From the NCBI GenBank assembly GCA_002720375.1, contig PBIE01000001.1, forward strand, positions 14,887 to 49,902: 35,016 bases of DNA. Direction: 5' to 3'. Origin of the DNA: Crocinitomicaceae bacterium. Lineage in GTDB: Bacteria > Bacteroidota > Bacteroidia > Flavobacteriales_D > Sanyastnellaceae. The notes under the pieces were generated by a model. The model saw only the letters and a program-made list of their open reading frames with translations. It searched no databases and was not told the origin of the DNA. Below are positions 8,332-16,893 of this stretch, one piece after another. Each line of letters starts with the position of its first letter. Position 1 is the stretch's first letter. The position numbers and the translations under genes were made by a program.

Positions 8332-9579
8332 TCAGTCCTTGGCCTTTTTCAGCGCGGATTCGAGGGGAATTCTGAGTCCGTTCTCGAATGCAATGACAAA
8401 AGCGTCCGGAAAGCCGTTCTTCCGCAAGGTATCGCGCATCAGGCAGGCTTCCGAATAAGAAGACGTAGACCCGACCCGGTACTTGTAAACGTTGCCAATC
8501 TGTTGTTGCGACGTATGTGGCACTTGGAAGCCACCTGGTCCGGTCAAAGGGGCGCCGCGTCGATTGCTTGCTGCTTGCACTGAAAAACAGAAGTCGCCAT
8601 TGCAAGTCGAGGCAATGGATGTGTGCCACATAGGCTGTCTTTTTGTCTCAGGGTTTGTGTCCTGCGTGCCTCTCCTTGTCTCTTCGGTTTCTTTTTTGTC
8701 CGTGGTTTTTTCATTCGCCTCTTGAACTTCGGCTTCTAGACTGAACCACCGCTGGGAATAGTCCCGGAAGGCACGAAAGAGGGCGCTGGACATGTAGTCT
8801 TGTCCTAAATCTGAGTGCAGGAAGTCCTCTTCTTTTGGATTGGTAAGGAATCCGAGTTCAACCAGCACGCTGGGCATACTGGCATAGGCGGTGACGTAGT
8901 AGGGAGCTTGGCGCACACCGCGGTCTTTCCTGCCAACGCGTTGCCTGAATTGGGTTTGAATTAGCTCGGCCAATTGCAGGCTTCGTCCGAGGTAAATTTC
9001 CTGTTTCAGCGCGAGGGCGATGAAAGTGTCTGGGTCATCGGGGTCAAATCCCTCTGCATCTTTTTCGTTGAAAACGGCCGCATTTTCCTTTGCAGCAACC
9101 CTCAGACTGGCTTCGCTTTTGTCTAGTCCCATTACAAACGTTGAAGTGCCTGTAACCGAGGATTTTTCGAAGCTGTCGCAGTGAATGGAAAGGAGAAGGT
9201 CCGCCTGTGACTCATTGGCAGTTCGAACCCGTTCGGAGAGCGTGGGGTAGGTGTCTCCAGTTCGCGTCATGATGACTTGCACGCCTGGGATTCGTTCTTC
9301 GATGTAGGCTGCTGTTTTGCGGGCTACTGCGAGGGTGATGTCCTTTTCAGATGTCCGGTAGCGGCCAGTTCCTAAATTTCCGGGGTCTTTACCGCCATGC
9401 CCTGCGTCGATTACGACCGTCATGGCCGGCTCTTTTGGGGGGTGAAATGCGCTGCCCAAAAGCAGGACGAGGGTGCAGATGAGGAGGACCGCTGATTTTG
9501 GCCAATATGTAGGGGTCGAGAGGCCGTTTGGACTGCCTGAATTTGGGGTTATGGAAAGGCTGAAATCTTGAGGTGCCAT
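8332..9579 (-). CDS. N-acetylmuramoyl-L-alanine amidase with C-terminal SPOR-like domain
   Basis: A 415-residue zinc amidase of the Amidase_3 family, which cuts the bond between muramic acid and the peptide stem in peptidoglycan. Visible elements are a membrane anchor or signal (about residues 28-44), the zinc histidine in VIDAGHGGKDPG, a second in LLSIHCDSF and the catalytic glutamate in SVLVELGFLTNP. After an E/K/T-rich linker (about 290-325) the last 85 residues (VYKYRVGSTSSYSEA, RKNGFPDAFVIAF) resemble a SPOR domain, which binds septal glycan. The ATG at 9579 is chosen because upstream codons overlap the divergent promoter region and add no domain. It is probably the first gene of the minus-strand operon and is divergent from lptD. 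Confidence 0.92.
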   Translation of the reverse strand: MAPQDFSLSITPNSGSPNGLSTPTYWPKSAVLLICTLVLLLGSAFHPPKEPAMTVVIDAGHGGKDPGNLGTGRYRTSEKDITLAVARKTAAYIEERIPGVQVIMTRTGDTYPTLSERVRTANESQADLLLSIHCDSFEKSSVTGTSTFVMGLDKSEASLRVAAKENAAVFNEKDAEGFDPDDPDTFIALALKQEIYLGRSLQLAELIQTQFRQRVGRKDRGVRQAPYYVTAYASMPSVLVELGFLTNPKEEDFLHSDLGQDYMSSALFRAFRDYSQRWFSLEAEVQEANEKTTDKKETEETRRGTQDTNPETKRQPMWHTSIASTCNGDFCFSVQAASNRRGAPLTGPGGFQVPHTSQQQIGNVYKYRVGSTSSYSEACLMRDTLRKNGFPDAFVIAFENGLRIPLESALKKAKD

Positions 9580-9597
9580 TCGAGGAGTGAAACTATC

Positions 9598-9605
9598 TAG
9601 CTTTG
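9598..9605 (+). promoter_or_regulatory. candidate -7 element for lptD
   Basis: TAGCTTTG at 9598-9605 matches the Bacteroidota -7 consensus TAnnTTTG exactly, about 95 bases before the lptD start and inside the 123-base gap between the divergent amidase and lptD genes. The nearest upstream TTG (9568-9570) is 27 bases away, longer than usual, so the call is tentative. Confidence 0.3.
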
Positions 9606-9702
9606 ACGGGTATCCGGGCCCGGGTGTGTCTGGAATTTTCGCCGCCCGTTGTTGGCAAACCAGACTGCATACCGACAGGACGAATTCCACGTTGATGCCT
9701 AC

Positions 9703-12700
9703 ATGGACAACGCGACCTGGCGCGTGTTTCTTTTGTGGGCCTTCGTCGCTCTTCCCTGTTTCGCCTTGGCCCAGTCCATTGAGGTGGAGATTTTGCATGC
9801 GCAAGAGGTCAGCAGAGACCCCTCCATTGTTGAGGCGCAGCGGTTGATTGGTGATGTGGCATTGATGGCGGGGGATGCAGAGGTGGTCTGCGACAGTGCG
9901 TGGCGGTTTCCAGCTGGTCGTTTTCGCCTCATGGGCGGGGTGGAGGCCGTCGACGGCCTCGCGGTTTTGACAGGAGATGTTCTCGAGTTGTTTCCAGACA
10001 GCGGCATTGGTCGTATGACGGGCCGTATCGTGCGCCTTGTGGACTCAACTGATCCGTTGGAGCCAAGAACCTTGACGACTCAACGCGCCACGTACAATTT
10101 CCGTTCTGGGGTCGCCCGATTCTTCCATGAAGGGGTGGTGACCACAGCTTCGGAACGAATTGAAAGCCGTTCCGGTTGGTATGACCGAAAAGCGGGCGCC
10201 ATGGGGTTCGATGGCCATGTAGTGATGACGTTGGACACTGTGCAAGTGCGATCGGAAAAGGTCCGGTATTGGCCAGAGGACCGCAGACTTGATTTGTTAT
10301 CCGCGGCGGAGGTGTCTCATCCTTCAGGGGGAATCCTCTGCTCCGAGGGCCAATGGACCATGGGGTCCCAAGTGGGATGGTTCATCGGAGGTGATTCGGC
10401 CCAAGCCCGGTTCATTGATGGCGCCCTTGTGGTGCTTGCGGACAGCCTAGCGATGGCAGACTCTCTGGGTTATGCTTATGGAAATGTGGCCCTTCGCGAT
10501 ACAGCCACGACCTACAGACTCGAAGCGGATACGCTCCGTTTTGATCGCGCCGATGAGGATGGCCTTGGCGGGTCCAATGTGGCGATGAATGGAAGGGCTG
10601 TGGCCCACTTGTACGAAGGAGGTGATCCTTTGCGGGTGTCGGCACCAATGATGGACATCGAGGACAATATCGATGGTCGGTTTCTCCGAGCGCATTCAGG
10701 TGCGGCACTGCACTTTGGGGAAGTCACGGCAGCTGCACAAGACTTGATTTGGTCGGAAGAGGCCGGGCGGTTGGACTTGGACGGCAGTCCAGTCTTGTGG
10801 AATGGAACAGATCAGTTGACGGGAGATTCTGTGCGTCTGTTCTTGTCTGCAGGGAATCCCGAACGTCTGGAAGTCAGGCGGCACGCTTTTGTTGTCAGTC
10901 CAGCTGGGCGGGGGTTCTACAATCAAATGGCGGGGCGGAATCTGGATGGTATTTTCCGCGATGGTCGTCTGGAGAATTTGGTCATGCTGGGCAACGGCAG
11001 AACCCTTTACTTCGCGGAGCCAGACACAGCATCTGAGCGGCAGGCGAGTACAGACAGTTTACCTGCCCTTTTGCCTCAGGCGAACCGAGCGGCTTGCACA
11101 GAAATTAGGATGGCACTGGATACAGCAGGCTTGTCGTCCATTGCACTTTTCTCTTCGCCCTCTGGCCGATTTTCGGACCTCGCATCCTTAGAAGATGCGC
11201 CATTGGAAGGGGCGTCTGATGCGGCTCACTTGCCGGGGTTCAACCTGCGGAGCCGACCTGATTCGGCGATAAGGGGTGAGCAGCCGATGTTTGCGGCCGT
11301 GCTGCCCGTTGTGGAATGGACCGCTCCCCCGGATTCCCTCCGTCCTGAGGGTGAAGAGCCTATCGTCTATTCTGCTGCGGACAGCATCATTTTTTATGTG
11401 CGTGAGGAGCAGGTTGCCCTGCATGGGGAGGCGAAGGTGGAGACAGCAGGCATTGAATTGACGGCGGCCGAGGTTGACTACTTTGCTGGGGACCGTGTCA
11501 TTGAAGCCTCTGGTGTCGCAGACAGCACGGGTGCACTACAGGGAAAGCCGGTGTTCACTCAGGGGGGGAAATCTTTTACGCAGGTGGGGCTCCGTTATGA
11601 TTTGGACAGCCGCAAAGGAATGAGTCGCCAAGCTGTTACCAAGGAAGGTGAGCTTACGTTTCATGCCGATCGGGCCAAGCGTTATCCAGATGGGCGAATT
11701 TTCTTGCGAGGGGGAATGTTCAGCACTTGCGATGCAGAACGCCCCCACTTTCACTTTCACCTGACCAAGGGTTTGCTCATTCCGGACGAGAAGGTGATCA
11801 GTGGTCCCATGTATGTCAAAGTGCGCAAGATTCCCTTGCCGATTGGCCTTCCGTTTTTTTGGTTCCCTCAAAAACAGGAGCGCAGTCGCGGTTTGATTTT
11901 CCCCAGTTTTGGCAACGGGCGTGATCTGGGGTACTTCATCAAGGACCTCGGTTGGTATGAACCGCTTGGTGAACATTGGGACGCCAGGGTCCAGGGCGAT
12001 TTGTACAGTAGGGGAACGTGGCGCTTGGCCGGCACGGCTCAGTACCGGTATCGCTATCGGTTCAATGGTAATTTGCAGGTTTCGCGCTCGAGCATAGTTT
12101 CAGGTGGAACAGCGGGTGACCCTGGCGCGACGCGACGGACCGAGTTTTTTGTGCGCTGGAGTCACAATCAGGATTCCAAAGCGAGGCCAAATGGGCGATT
12201 CAACGCCAATGTTAACTTCGGCTCAAGCGGCAACTTCCGTTCCCAACTCAACAGTTCTCAGGAGGACTTTCTCTCGAACTCATTCTCCTCGAGCATTAAT
12301 TACAATGCCTCTATTCCCGGTAAACCCATCAGCATCACAGCAACGGCTAGACACAACCAGAACAGCAACACTAACCGAGTTGACTTGGTGGTTCCCTCTT
12401 TGGGTATCAATGTGAGTCGTTTTGAATTGCCTTTGTCTAGGTTGATTAATCCAGACGCGGTGTCGCGAAAGTGGTACGACCGAATCGGAGTGACCTATGC
12501 CTTGAAGTCTGAACAAAAAATCAGTGGCCCGGACAGCACGCTATTTGAAGACGGGATTGGGGGGCTGATCGAGCGGGCCACTGCTGGTGTTCGGCATACG
12601 GCAACGGCCTCGACACAGATAAAGGCAGGCTTCATCAGTTTCACGCCCAACGTGTCTTACAACGGATACTGGAACTTTGCAGCCTTGGACAAGACGGTCA

Positions 12701-13668
12701 GTCTGGATGTGCCTGACAGTGTGGTAACCGATACTCTCAGAGGTTTGTACGCCGATGGAGACTGGAGATTGGGCGTCAGCGCAAACACCAAATTTTATGG
12801 AACGCTGAACAATAGAGGTGATGGGCGCCTTCGCGCCATTCGTCACGTCATCACCCCGCAAGTGGGCTTTAGTTACAACCCTGCGTTTCAGCGGAGGGAC
12901 ACGGTTGTGGGCATCGATGGTAGCATCCTCGAGGTTTATGACCCTTTGGCGCCCGGGCTTTATACGCCCGGTGAAATTGGAGCGCAAGGGTCGCTGAACT
13001 TCACATTGAACAACAATCTCGAGGTAAAAATTCGAGACCGGGAAGGTGAGATTCAAAAAGTTAGAATCATCGACAATCTGTCGTTGCGTGCCAACCATAA
13101 CCTTCAGGCGGACTCCCTTCGGTGGAGTGACATCAGTGGATCTGCTTTTACTACGCTGGCTGGGCGGTTTCCGGTCAATCTCGGGTTTTCGCACAGCCTG
13201 TATGACAGGGATTCCACGGGGGCAACGGTGGATCGGTTCTTATGGGCTCAAGGGAAGTCTCCTTTGCGCCTCAAGCGTATGAATGCCTCGGTAAATGGAA
13301 GCTGGAGTGGAAAAGGGGAGATGCCCTGGAACATCCGAGCTGGATACACACTTCGTCTTCAGCGGAATTGGAGGGACGACCTGCAGGCTGATACGACCAT
13401 TTTGAGTCAAAATTTGACGGTCAGCGGAAACGTCACGCTTTTCGAAGATTGGCGTGTCACTATTGGGTCAGGTTATGATTTCACTTCAAGGGATTTCACC
13501 AACACTCAAGTGAACCTCTTGTGGGATTTGCACTGCTGGGAATTCTCCGCGCGTTGGGTCCCTTTTGGTATTCAACAAAGCCTGCAACTTCGCTTGGCCG
13601 TCAAGGCGTCGATGTTGCGGGATGTGAAGGTTGAAAAGCGCTTTCAGGGGGCTGGCCTTATTCGCTAA
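9703..13668 (+). CDS. lptD: LPS assembly outer-membrane protein LptD with fused OstA/LptA-like N-terminal region
   Basis: A 1321-residue protein with a signal peptide (about residues 1-24, ending CFALAQ). Residues about 25-490 have the beta-jellyroll pattern of OstA/LptA (for example LMAGDAEVVCDS, FRLMGGVEAVDG) and end like the separate Bacteroidota OstA-like protein. A linker rich in D, S and P follows. From about residue 552 (PIVYSAADSIIFY) it is a complete LptD: a second OstA-type domain, the FWFPQKQERSRGLIFPSFG segment and a long beta-barrel to the end. LptD inserts lipopolysaccharide into the outer leaflet of the outer membrane, and LptA-type domains form the periplasmic bridge that feeds it. 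Bacteroidota LptD is usually about 900 residues with OstA encoded separately, so this looks like a fusion. The ATG at 9703 is preferred because it starts the signal peptide. Confidence 0.9.
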   Translation: MDNATWRVFLLWAFVALPCFALAQSIEVEILHAQEVSRDPSIVEAQRLIGDVALMAGDAEVVCDSAWRFPAGRFRLMGGVEAVDGLAVLTGDVLELFPDSGIGRMTGRIVRLVDSTDPLEPRTLTTQRATYNFRSGVARFFHEGVVTTASERIESRSGWYDRKAGAMGFDGHVVMTLDTVQVRSEKVRYWPEDRRLDLLSAAEVSHPSGGILCSEGQWTMGSQVGWFIGGDSAQARFIDGALVVLADSLAMADSLGYAYGNVALRDTATTYRLEADTLRFDRADEDGLGGSNVAMNGRAVAHLYEGGDPLRVSAPMMDIEDNIDGRFLRAHSGAALHFGEVTAAAQDLIWSEEAGRLDLDGSPVLWNGTDQLTGDSVRLFLSAGNPERLEVRRHAFVVSPAGRGFYNQMAGRNLDGIFRDGRLENLVMLGNGRTLYFAEPDTASERQASTDSLPALLPQANRAACTEIRMALDTAGLSSIALFSSPSGRFSDLASLEDAPLEGASDAAHLPGFNLRSRPDSAIRGEQPMFAAVLPVVEWTAPPDSLRPEGEEPIVYSAADSIIFYVREEQVALHGEAKVETAGIELTAAEVDYFAGDRVIEASGVADSTGALQGKPVFTQGGKSFTQVGLRYDLDSRKGMSRQAVTKEGELTFHADRAKRYPDGRIFLRGGMFSTCDAERPHFHFHLTKGLLIPDEKVISGPMYVKVRKIPLPIGLPFFWFPQKQERSRGLIFPSFGNGRDLGYFIKDLGWYEPLGEHWDARVQGDLYSRGTWRLAGTAQYRYRYRFNGNLQVSRSSIVSGGTAGDPGATRRTEFFVRWSHNQDSKARPNGRFNANVNFGSSGNFRSQLNSSQEDFLSNSFSSSINYNASIPGKPISITATARHNQNSNTNRVDLVVPSLGINVSRFELPLSRLINPDAVSRKWYDRIGVTYALKSEQKISGPDSTLFEDGIGGLIERATAGVRHTATASTQIKAGFISFTPNVSYNGYWNFAALDKTVSLDVPDSVVTDTLRGLYADGDWRLGVSANTKFYGTLNNRGDGRLRAIRHVITPQVGFSYNPAFQRRDTVVGIDGSILEVYDPLAPGLYTPGEIGAQGSLNFTLNNNLEVKIRDREGEIQKVRIIDNLSLRANHNLQADSLRWSDISGSAFTTLAGRFPVNLGFSHSLYDRDSTGATVDRFLWAQGKSPLRLKRMNASVNGSWSGKGEMPWNIRAGYTLRLQRNWRDDLQADTTILSQNLTVSGNVTLFEDWRVTIGSGYDFTSRDFTNTQVNLLWDLHCWEFSARWVPFGIQQSLQLRLAVKASMLRDVKVEKRFQGAGLIR

Positions 13669-13671
13669 TAA

Positions 13672-13839
13672 TCAGAGCTTTATATTCTTTATCAAAAGGT
13701 AAAGCAAACACAGCAAAAACACGGTAATCGAGACTTTGTTGATGCCGTGCATGACCCGGAGGTTGACGCCTTCGCCTTCGTTCTTTCGGAACAGATTGAG
13801 GGGATTGGCGTAGTGCATGATTTTGCGCAGGATTTCCAT
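13672..13839 (-). CDS. Small membrane protein, DUF6728-like
   Basis: A 55-residue protein: a short basic N-terminus (MEILRKIMHYANPLNLFRKN), the conserved-looking block NLRVMHGINKVSI, then one membrane helix rich in L and F and a basic tail. The RVMHGINK-S block and size recall a family of Bacteroidota mini membrane proteins (DUF6728), whose function is unknown. The frame is open further upstream; the ATG at 13839 fits the family length, and one seven codons further in is an alternative. It converges on lptD with only 3 bases between the stop codons, and lies 44 bases from the RidA gene on the same strand, which may share its transcript. Confidence 0.7.
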   Translation of the reverse strand: MEILRKIMHYANPLNLFRKNEGEGVNLRVMHGINKVSITVFLLCLLYLLIKNIKL

Positions 13840-13883
13840 CGGGATGTTTTGTGAGATTATGACAACGCAGGGTTGGGTTGAGT

Positions 13884-14234
13884 TCAATCGATTGCGATTG
13901 CACTGATTTCAACGCGGGCTTGTTTTGGCAGTCCTGCGACAAAGACTGCTTCTCGTGCTGGCAATGGTTCCGAAAATCGCGCGCGGTAGGCGCTGTCCAT
14001 TTCGTCATAATCGCGAGGGTCAATCATAAACACGGTGGTCTTGACCACCTTCTCGAGGCTAGAATTGGCCTCCCTCAACACATGGGCAAGGTTGTCAATG
14101 GCCTGGTTTACTTCGTCTTCGATGCTGCCTGAGATCAGGCCTCCGGTCTTGGCTTGGAGGGGAATCTGACCGCTGCAATAGACAGTGTCTCCTGCGCGGC
14201 GATAAGGACTGTAGCTGGCAATGGGCTTGGACAT
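13884..14234 (-). CDS. ridA: RidA family (YjgF/YER057c/UK114) protein
   Basis: A 116-residue protein matching RidA. It has YCSGQIPLQAKTG near the N-terminus, the SIEDEVNQAIDNL helix, KTTVFM, and the C-terminal PAREAVFVAGLPKQARVEI with the arginine that contacts the carboxylate of the substrate. RidA hydrolyses reactive enamine/imine intermediates made by PLP enzymes such as threonine dehydratase, protecting other PLP enzymes from damage. It acts in the cytoplasm as a trimer. The ATG at 14234 gives the standard start; upstream codons run into the divergent glutaminase gene, which starts 38 bases away. Confidence 0.93.
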   Translation of the reverse strand: MSKPIASYSPYRRAGDTVYCSGQIPLQAKTGGLISGSIEDEVNQAIDNLAHVLREANSSLEKVVKTTVFMIDPRDYDEMDSAYRARFSEPLPAREAVFVAGLPKQARVEISAIAID

Positions 14235-14272
14235 GGTGCAAGTATCGCTCGCTTCTTTGAACCTTTGTACCC

Positions 14273-14848
14273 ATGCGCATTTTACTCGTCGACAATCGCG
14301 ATTCTTTTTCTTGGAACCTGGTTCATGACTTGGAGCGTGCCGGGGCGATGGTGGTGGTAAAACAGGCCGCCGATTGTAACCAAGGGGATGCTGAGGGATT
14401 TGATGGCATTGTCCTTTCTCCTGGTCCTGGCTTACCATCCGAAAGCCAAGGTTTGATGTCCATTGTGGAGGCGTGGGCACCGCATTACCCGATTCTCGGG
14501 GTGTGTTTGGGTTTGCAAGCGCTGGTGCAATGGAGCGGTGGCAACCTTCAGCAGCTGGATGTGGTCCGTCATGGCATGTCGAGTTTGGCTTGTAGGACAG
14601 CGGTGGATCCCATATTACGGGATGTTGAGGGTAACTTTGAAGTCGGCCATTACCACAGTTGGTGTGCCGATCGGGGATCTTTGCCCTTTGTGTGGACGGT
14701 CACAGCAGAAACCCAAGATGACCCGAAAATTGTTCTTGCGCTTCGGCACAATACGTTGCCGCTTCATGCGGTTCAATTCCATCCGGAAAGTATTTTGACA
14801 CCAATGGGACGCCAGATGCTGGCGAATTGGCTGGGCACCTTGGCATAA
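14273..14848 (+). CDS. Anthranilate/aminodeoxychorismate synthase glutaminase component (TrpG/PabA type)
   Basis: A 191-residue class I glutamine amidotransferase that supplies ammonia to a chorismate-using partner. It begins MRILLVDNRDSFSWNLVHDL, typical of TrpG/PabA. The oxyanion segment is LSPGPGLP, the nucleophile is C78 in GVCLGLQ, and the His/Glu pair is in HAVQFHPESI near residue 170. No TrpE or PabB partner is encoded nearby. A stand-alone gene in this group is often the PabA of folate synthesis, but TrpG, or one protein serving both pathways, cannot be excluded. A terminator follows directly. Confidence 0.9.
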   Translation: MRILLVDNRDSFSWNLVHDLERAGAMVVVKQAADCNQGDAEGFDGIVLSPGPGLPSESQGLMSIVEAWAPHYPILGVCLGLQALVQWSGGNLQQLDVVRHGMSSLACRTAVDPILRDVEGNFEVGHYHSWCADRGSLPFVWTVTAETQDDPKIVLALRHNTLPLHAVQFHPESILTPMGRQMLANWLGTLA

Positions 14849-14872
14849 AAAAGGCGCCCGGAGGCGCCTTTT
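14849..14872. terminator. bidirectional rho-independent terminator
   Basis: A 10-bp inverted repeat AAAAGGCGCC / GGCGCCTTTT with a CGGA tetraloop at 14859-14862. It overlaps the end of the TrpG/PabA-type gene and lies 21 bases from the end of the convergent lipoprotein gene, so it probably ends both transcripts. Confidence 0.88.
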
Positions 14873-14893
14873 ATCTTGTTATCTAAAAAAGAT

Positions 14894-15466
14894 TCAGTTT
14901 CCGAGCTTCTCCATTTCCTCTTGGAAGGTTTCTTTAAAACGCTCATAGTTGTATTCGGCCATGATGCGCTCGTCCTCTGAGATTTTCTCGTTGTACTTGG
15001 AGGCAAACTTTTCGCCGCTCAATTCGAGTGCGACATAAGAGACATAGATGCCATTTTCTCGCTGTGTCAGCTTTTCGCAGATAACGATGGCACCTCGCAA
15101 CTCTTGGTCGACAACGGTTCTGGCCAGTTCGTTGAAGGACTCAGTGGCTTCTTCGCGGTTGTTGAACTCTGTGCTGGCCACGTAGTTGTCCGTGACGGCT
15201 TGAATGGTCGCGCTGACAGTACGGGCAATGCGACTTTCGGCAGTCGAGCGCGCTTTCTTTTTGGCGATCTCCCGGTCTTGGCTTTCGCCGGTTGCGGTGG
15301 AGCGGAAGTGCTTGCTGTCGCTGTTGTATTTGTCGCCGGTGCAGAATTCAAAGATTTCGATTTCGCCTTTTGGCTTGACGACATCTTGTTTCTTGTTGCA
15401 GCTGGTCGTGATGACGGCCAGGCCGAGGACCAGGCCCGTCGTGGTGAGGAATGCAGTACGGGTCAT
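14894..15466 (-). CDS. Small lipoprotein, LPP20-like
   Basis: A 190-residue lipoprotein. The signal peptide ends in a lipobox at AVITTSC (lipid-modified C23). The mature part has an alanine/lysine-rich helix (residues about 60-95, REIAKKKARSTAESRIA) like that of LPP20-type lipoproteins, then a beta/alpha segment (GIYVSYVALELSGEKF) and an acidic, helical C-terminus. It is the last gene of a three-lipoprotein set on the minus strand, 53 bases after the larger LPP20-like gene. Its location, probably the outer membrane, and any interaction with the other two are inferred; no enzymatic motif is seen. Confidence 0.78.
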   Translation of the reverse strand: MTRTAFLTTTGLVLGLAVITTSCNKKQDVVKPKGEIEIFEFCTGDKYNSDSKHFRSTATGESQDREIAKKKARSTAESRIARTVSATIQAVTDNYVASTEFNNREEATESFNELARTVVDQELRGAIVICEKLTQRENGIYVSYVALELSGEKFASKYNEKISEDERIMAEYNYERFKETFQEEMEKLGN

Positions 15467-15519
15467 AGTGGTGTGTTTTTGTATTTGATGAGGTTAAGGC
15501 CAATATCGTGCCAAAGTGT

Positions 15520-16893
15520 TCAACGGAGGGCACGAATCAGATTGTTTGCGTGTTTTTCTCGGATGCTTTCCGCCAGATTCGACAGGGCGAGATTGAGGGC
15601 CGTTGAGGGGTCGAGTTGGACGCCCTTGACACGGTCGAGGACAATTTGGTGCACGATGTCTCCTCCCGTTTTTCGCAGGACCAATCCGCCTTCGACATAT
15701 GCAGTGTGGAAGTTGCCCAGTTCGCCGCTGGGGCGTCTGGTTTCTGAGCGGAGTTCAACGGTGAGGCTGAAGTCGCTGTATGCTCCATTGTCTAGGATTT
15801 TGAATCCGGCATCGAGAAGCACGGAGCGCAGCACAGTGATGGTGCTGGAGTGGGCTTCAACCCCGAGTTGGGAGTTGGGAGCAGGACGGATTTGGACAGT
15901 GGGCATTTCCACTTCAATGGGCAGAGAGATCGAATTGACATGGATGTCACCTAGCAATTCGATTAAGACTGAATTCAGTCCTGCTGCCTTGAACAGGCGT
16001 TCCAGATCCAATGTGCAGTTCAGGTTGACATCGGGTCTTTTTGGGGCGACACCTTGGATGTTGGCCACCACCGTGCCCTCCTCGTCGGTGAACTCGGTGG
16101 CCTGTTTCAGGTAGGTGCCGTTGTGGTAGCGGTATTGTAGGGGAAGGCCCATTGCATTTACACCCTCATGCGTGGCATGGAGGCCGAGGGGGAACTTGAA
16201 GTCTCCTTCCGCATTGAGTAAGACTGCGTCCACTGCTGCGCGAAGATGGATGTTGCGCGCGGATTCCCTCATGGTCCTGAGAATGTGAGGCTCCAAACTA
16301 ACTTCTTCACCCCCAATTTGGGCACGGTTGACCTCATTCCAGAATTCTTCCAATCCAAGAATCGCAGTTCCCCAATGGTTCAGTGCACCTTGAAGGTTGC
16401 CCTTGTCCATGTCTGTCCTTCCGGCCTCGTATTCCAGCAATGCCAGATCGATGGCGTCTTGTTTTCGGGCATTGCGTTCTGCCGCATAGCGCGCCTTGTC
16501 CAGTCGGTAGTAGACGAATGCCCCTCGGGGACCTTCCCAAACATCTACGACTTGAAATCCGGCGATTCTTTCTTCCGCACGGCTCGAAATGGTGCTGGTG
16601 AAATCTTGTTGAACCTGTCCATTTTTTTCCTCGCTCTCGAGCAGGGATGTGCTTTCCACCCGCAGGGCAATTTCGCCGACCAAATCTGCCGCAGCGCGTT
16701 CTTTTGCCGTTCGGAGGGCCTCTCCGGGTATTGGGTTTGGTGCAGCGCTGCCAATGCCGATATAGTGCATGCTGGATACAGGGCGCTCCGATACCCACCC
16801 GGGTGGGGGAGTATGCTCCATGCCCCTGCGGCCGGTGCAACCGGAGGCGAGTATGGCCATCGTCAGAATCAATATGTTGCTGTAAATCCTCAT
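15520..16893 (-). CDS. LPP20 family lipoprotein
   Basis: A 457-residue lipoprotein with a lipobox at ILASGC (lipidated C19). Residues about 30-130 are LPP20-like: PPGWVSERP, HYIGIGSA, an A/E/K-rich helix (LRTAKERAAADLVGEI) and FVYYRLDKARY. The middle resembles a beta-sandwich (about 220-290), and the C-terminal third (TVQIRPAPNSQLG, AYSDFSLTVELRSE, AYVEGGLVLRK) has an alpha/beta pattern like lipoproteins that form periplasmic oligomers. Its start overlaps the stop of the CsgG-like gene by 4 bases (ATGA), so the two are translationally coupled. A partnership with the CsgG-like protein at the outer membrane is likely but unproven. Confidence 0.82.
   Translation of the reverse strand: MRIYSNILILTMAILASGCTGRRGMEHTPPPGWVSERPVSSMHYIGIGSAAPNPIPGEALRTAKERAAADLVGEIALRVESTSLLESEEKNGQVQQDFTSTISSRAEERIAGFQVVDVWEGPRGAFVYYRLDKARYAAERNARKQDAIDLALLEYEAGRTDMDKGNLQGALNHWGTAILGLEEFWNEVNRAQIGGEEVSLEPHILRTMRESARNIHLRAAVDAVLLNAEGDFKFPLGLHATHEGVNAMGLPLQYRYHNGTYLKQATEFTDEEGTVVANIQGVAPKRPDVNLNCTLDLERLFKAAGLNSVLIELLGDIHVNSISLPIEVEMPTVQIRPAPNSQLGVEAHSSTITVLRSVLLDAGFKILDNGAYSDFSLTVELRSETRRPSGELGNFHTAYVEGGLVLRKTGGDIVHQIVLDRVKGVQLDPSTALNLALSNLAESIREKHANNLIRALR

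Noticed and set aside
12541-13194. 217-codon open frame on the minus strand inside lptD
   Set aside because: It is the mirror of the beta-barrel coding region and has no domain features.
15104-16114. 336-codon open frame on the plus strand opposite the LPP20-like genes
   Set aside because: It spans the ends of two lipoprotein genes on the other strand, is low in protein-like character and has no known motif; it is a shadow of their codon use.
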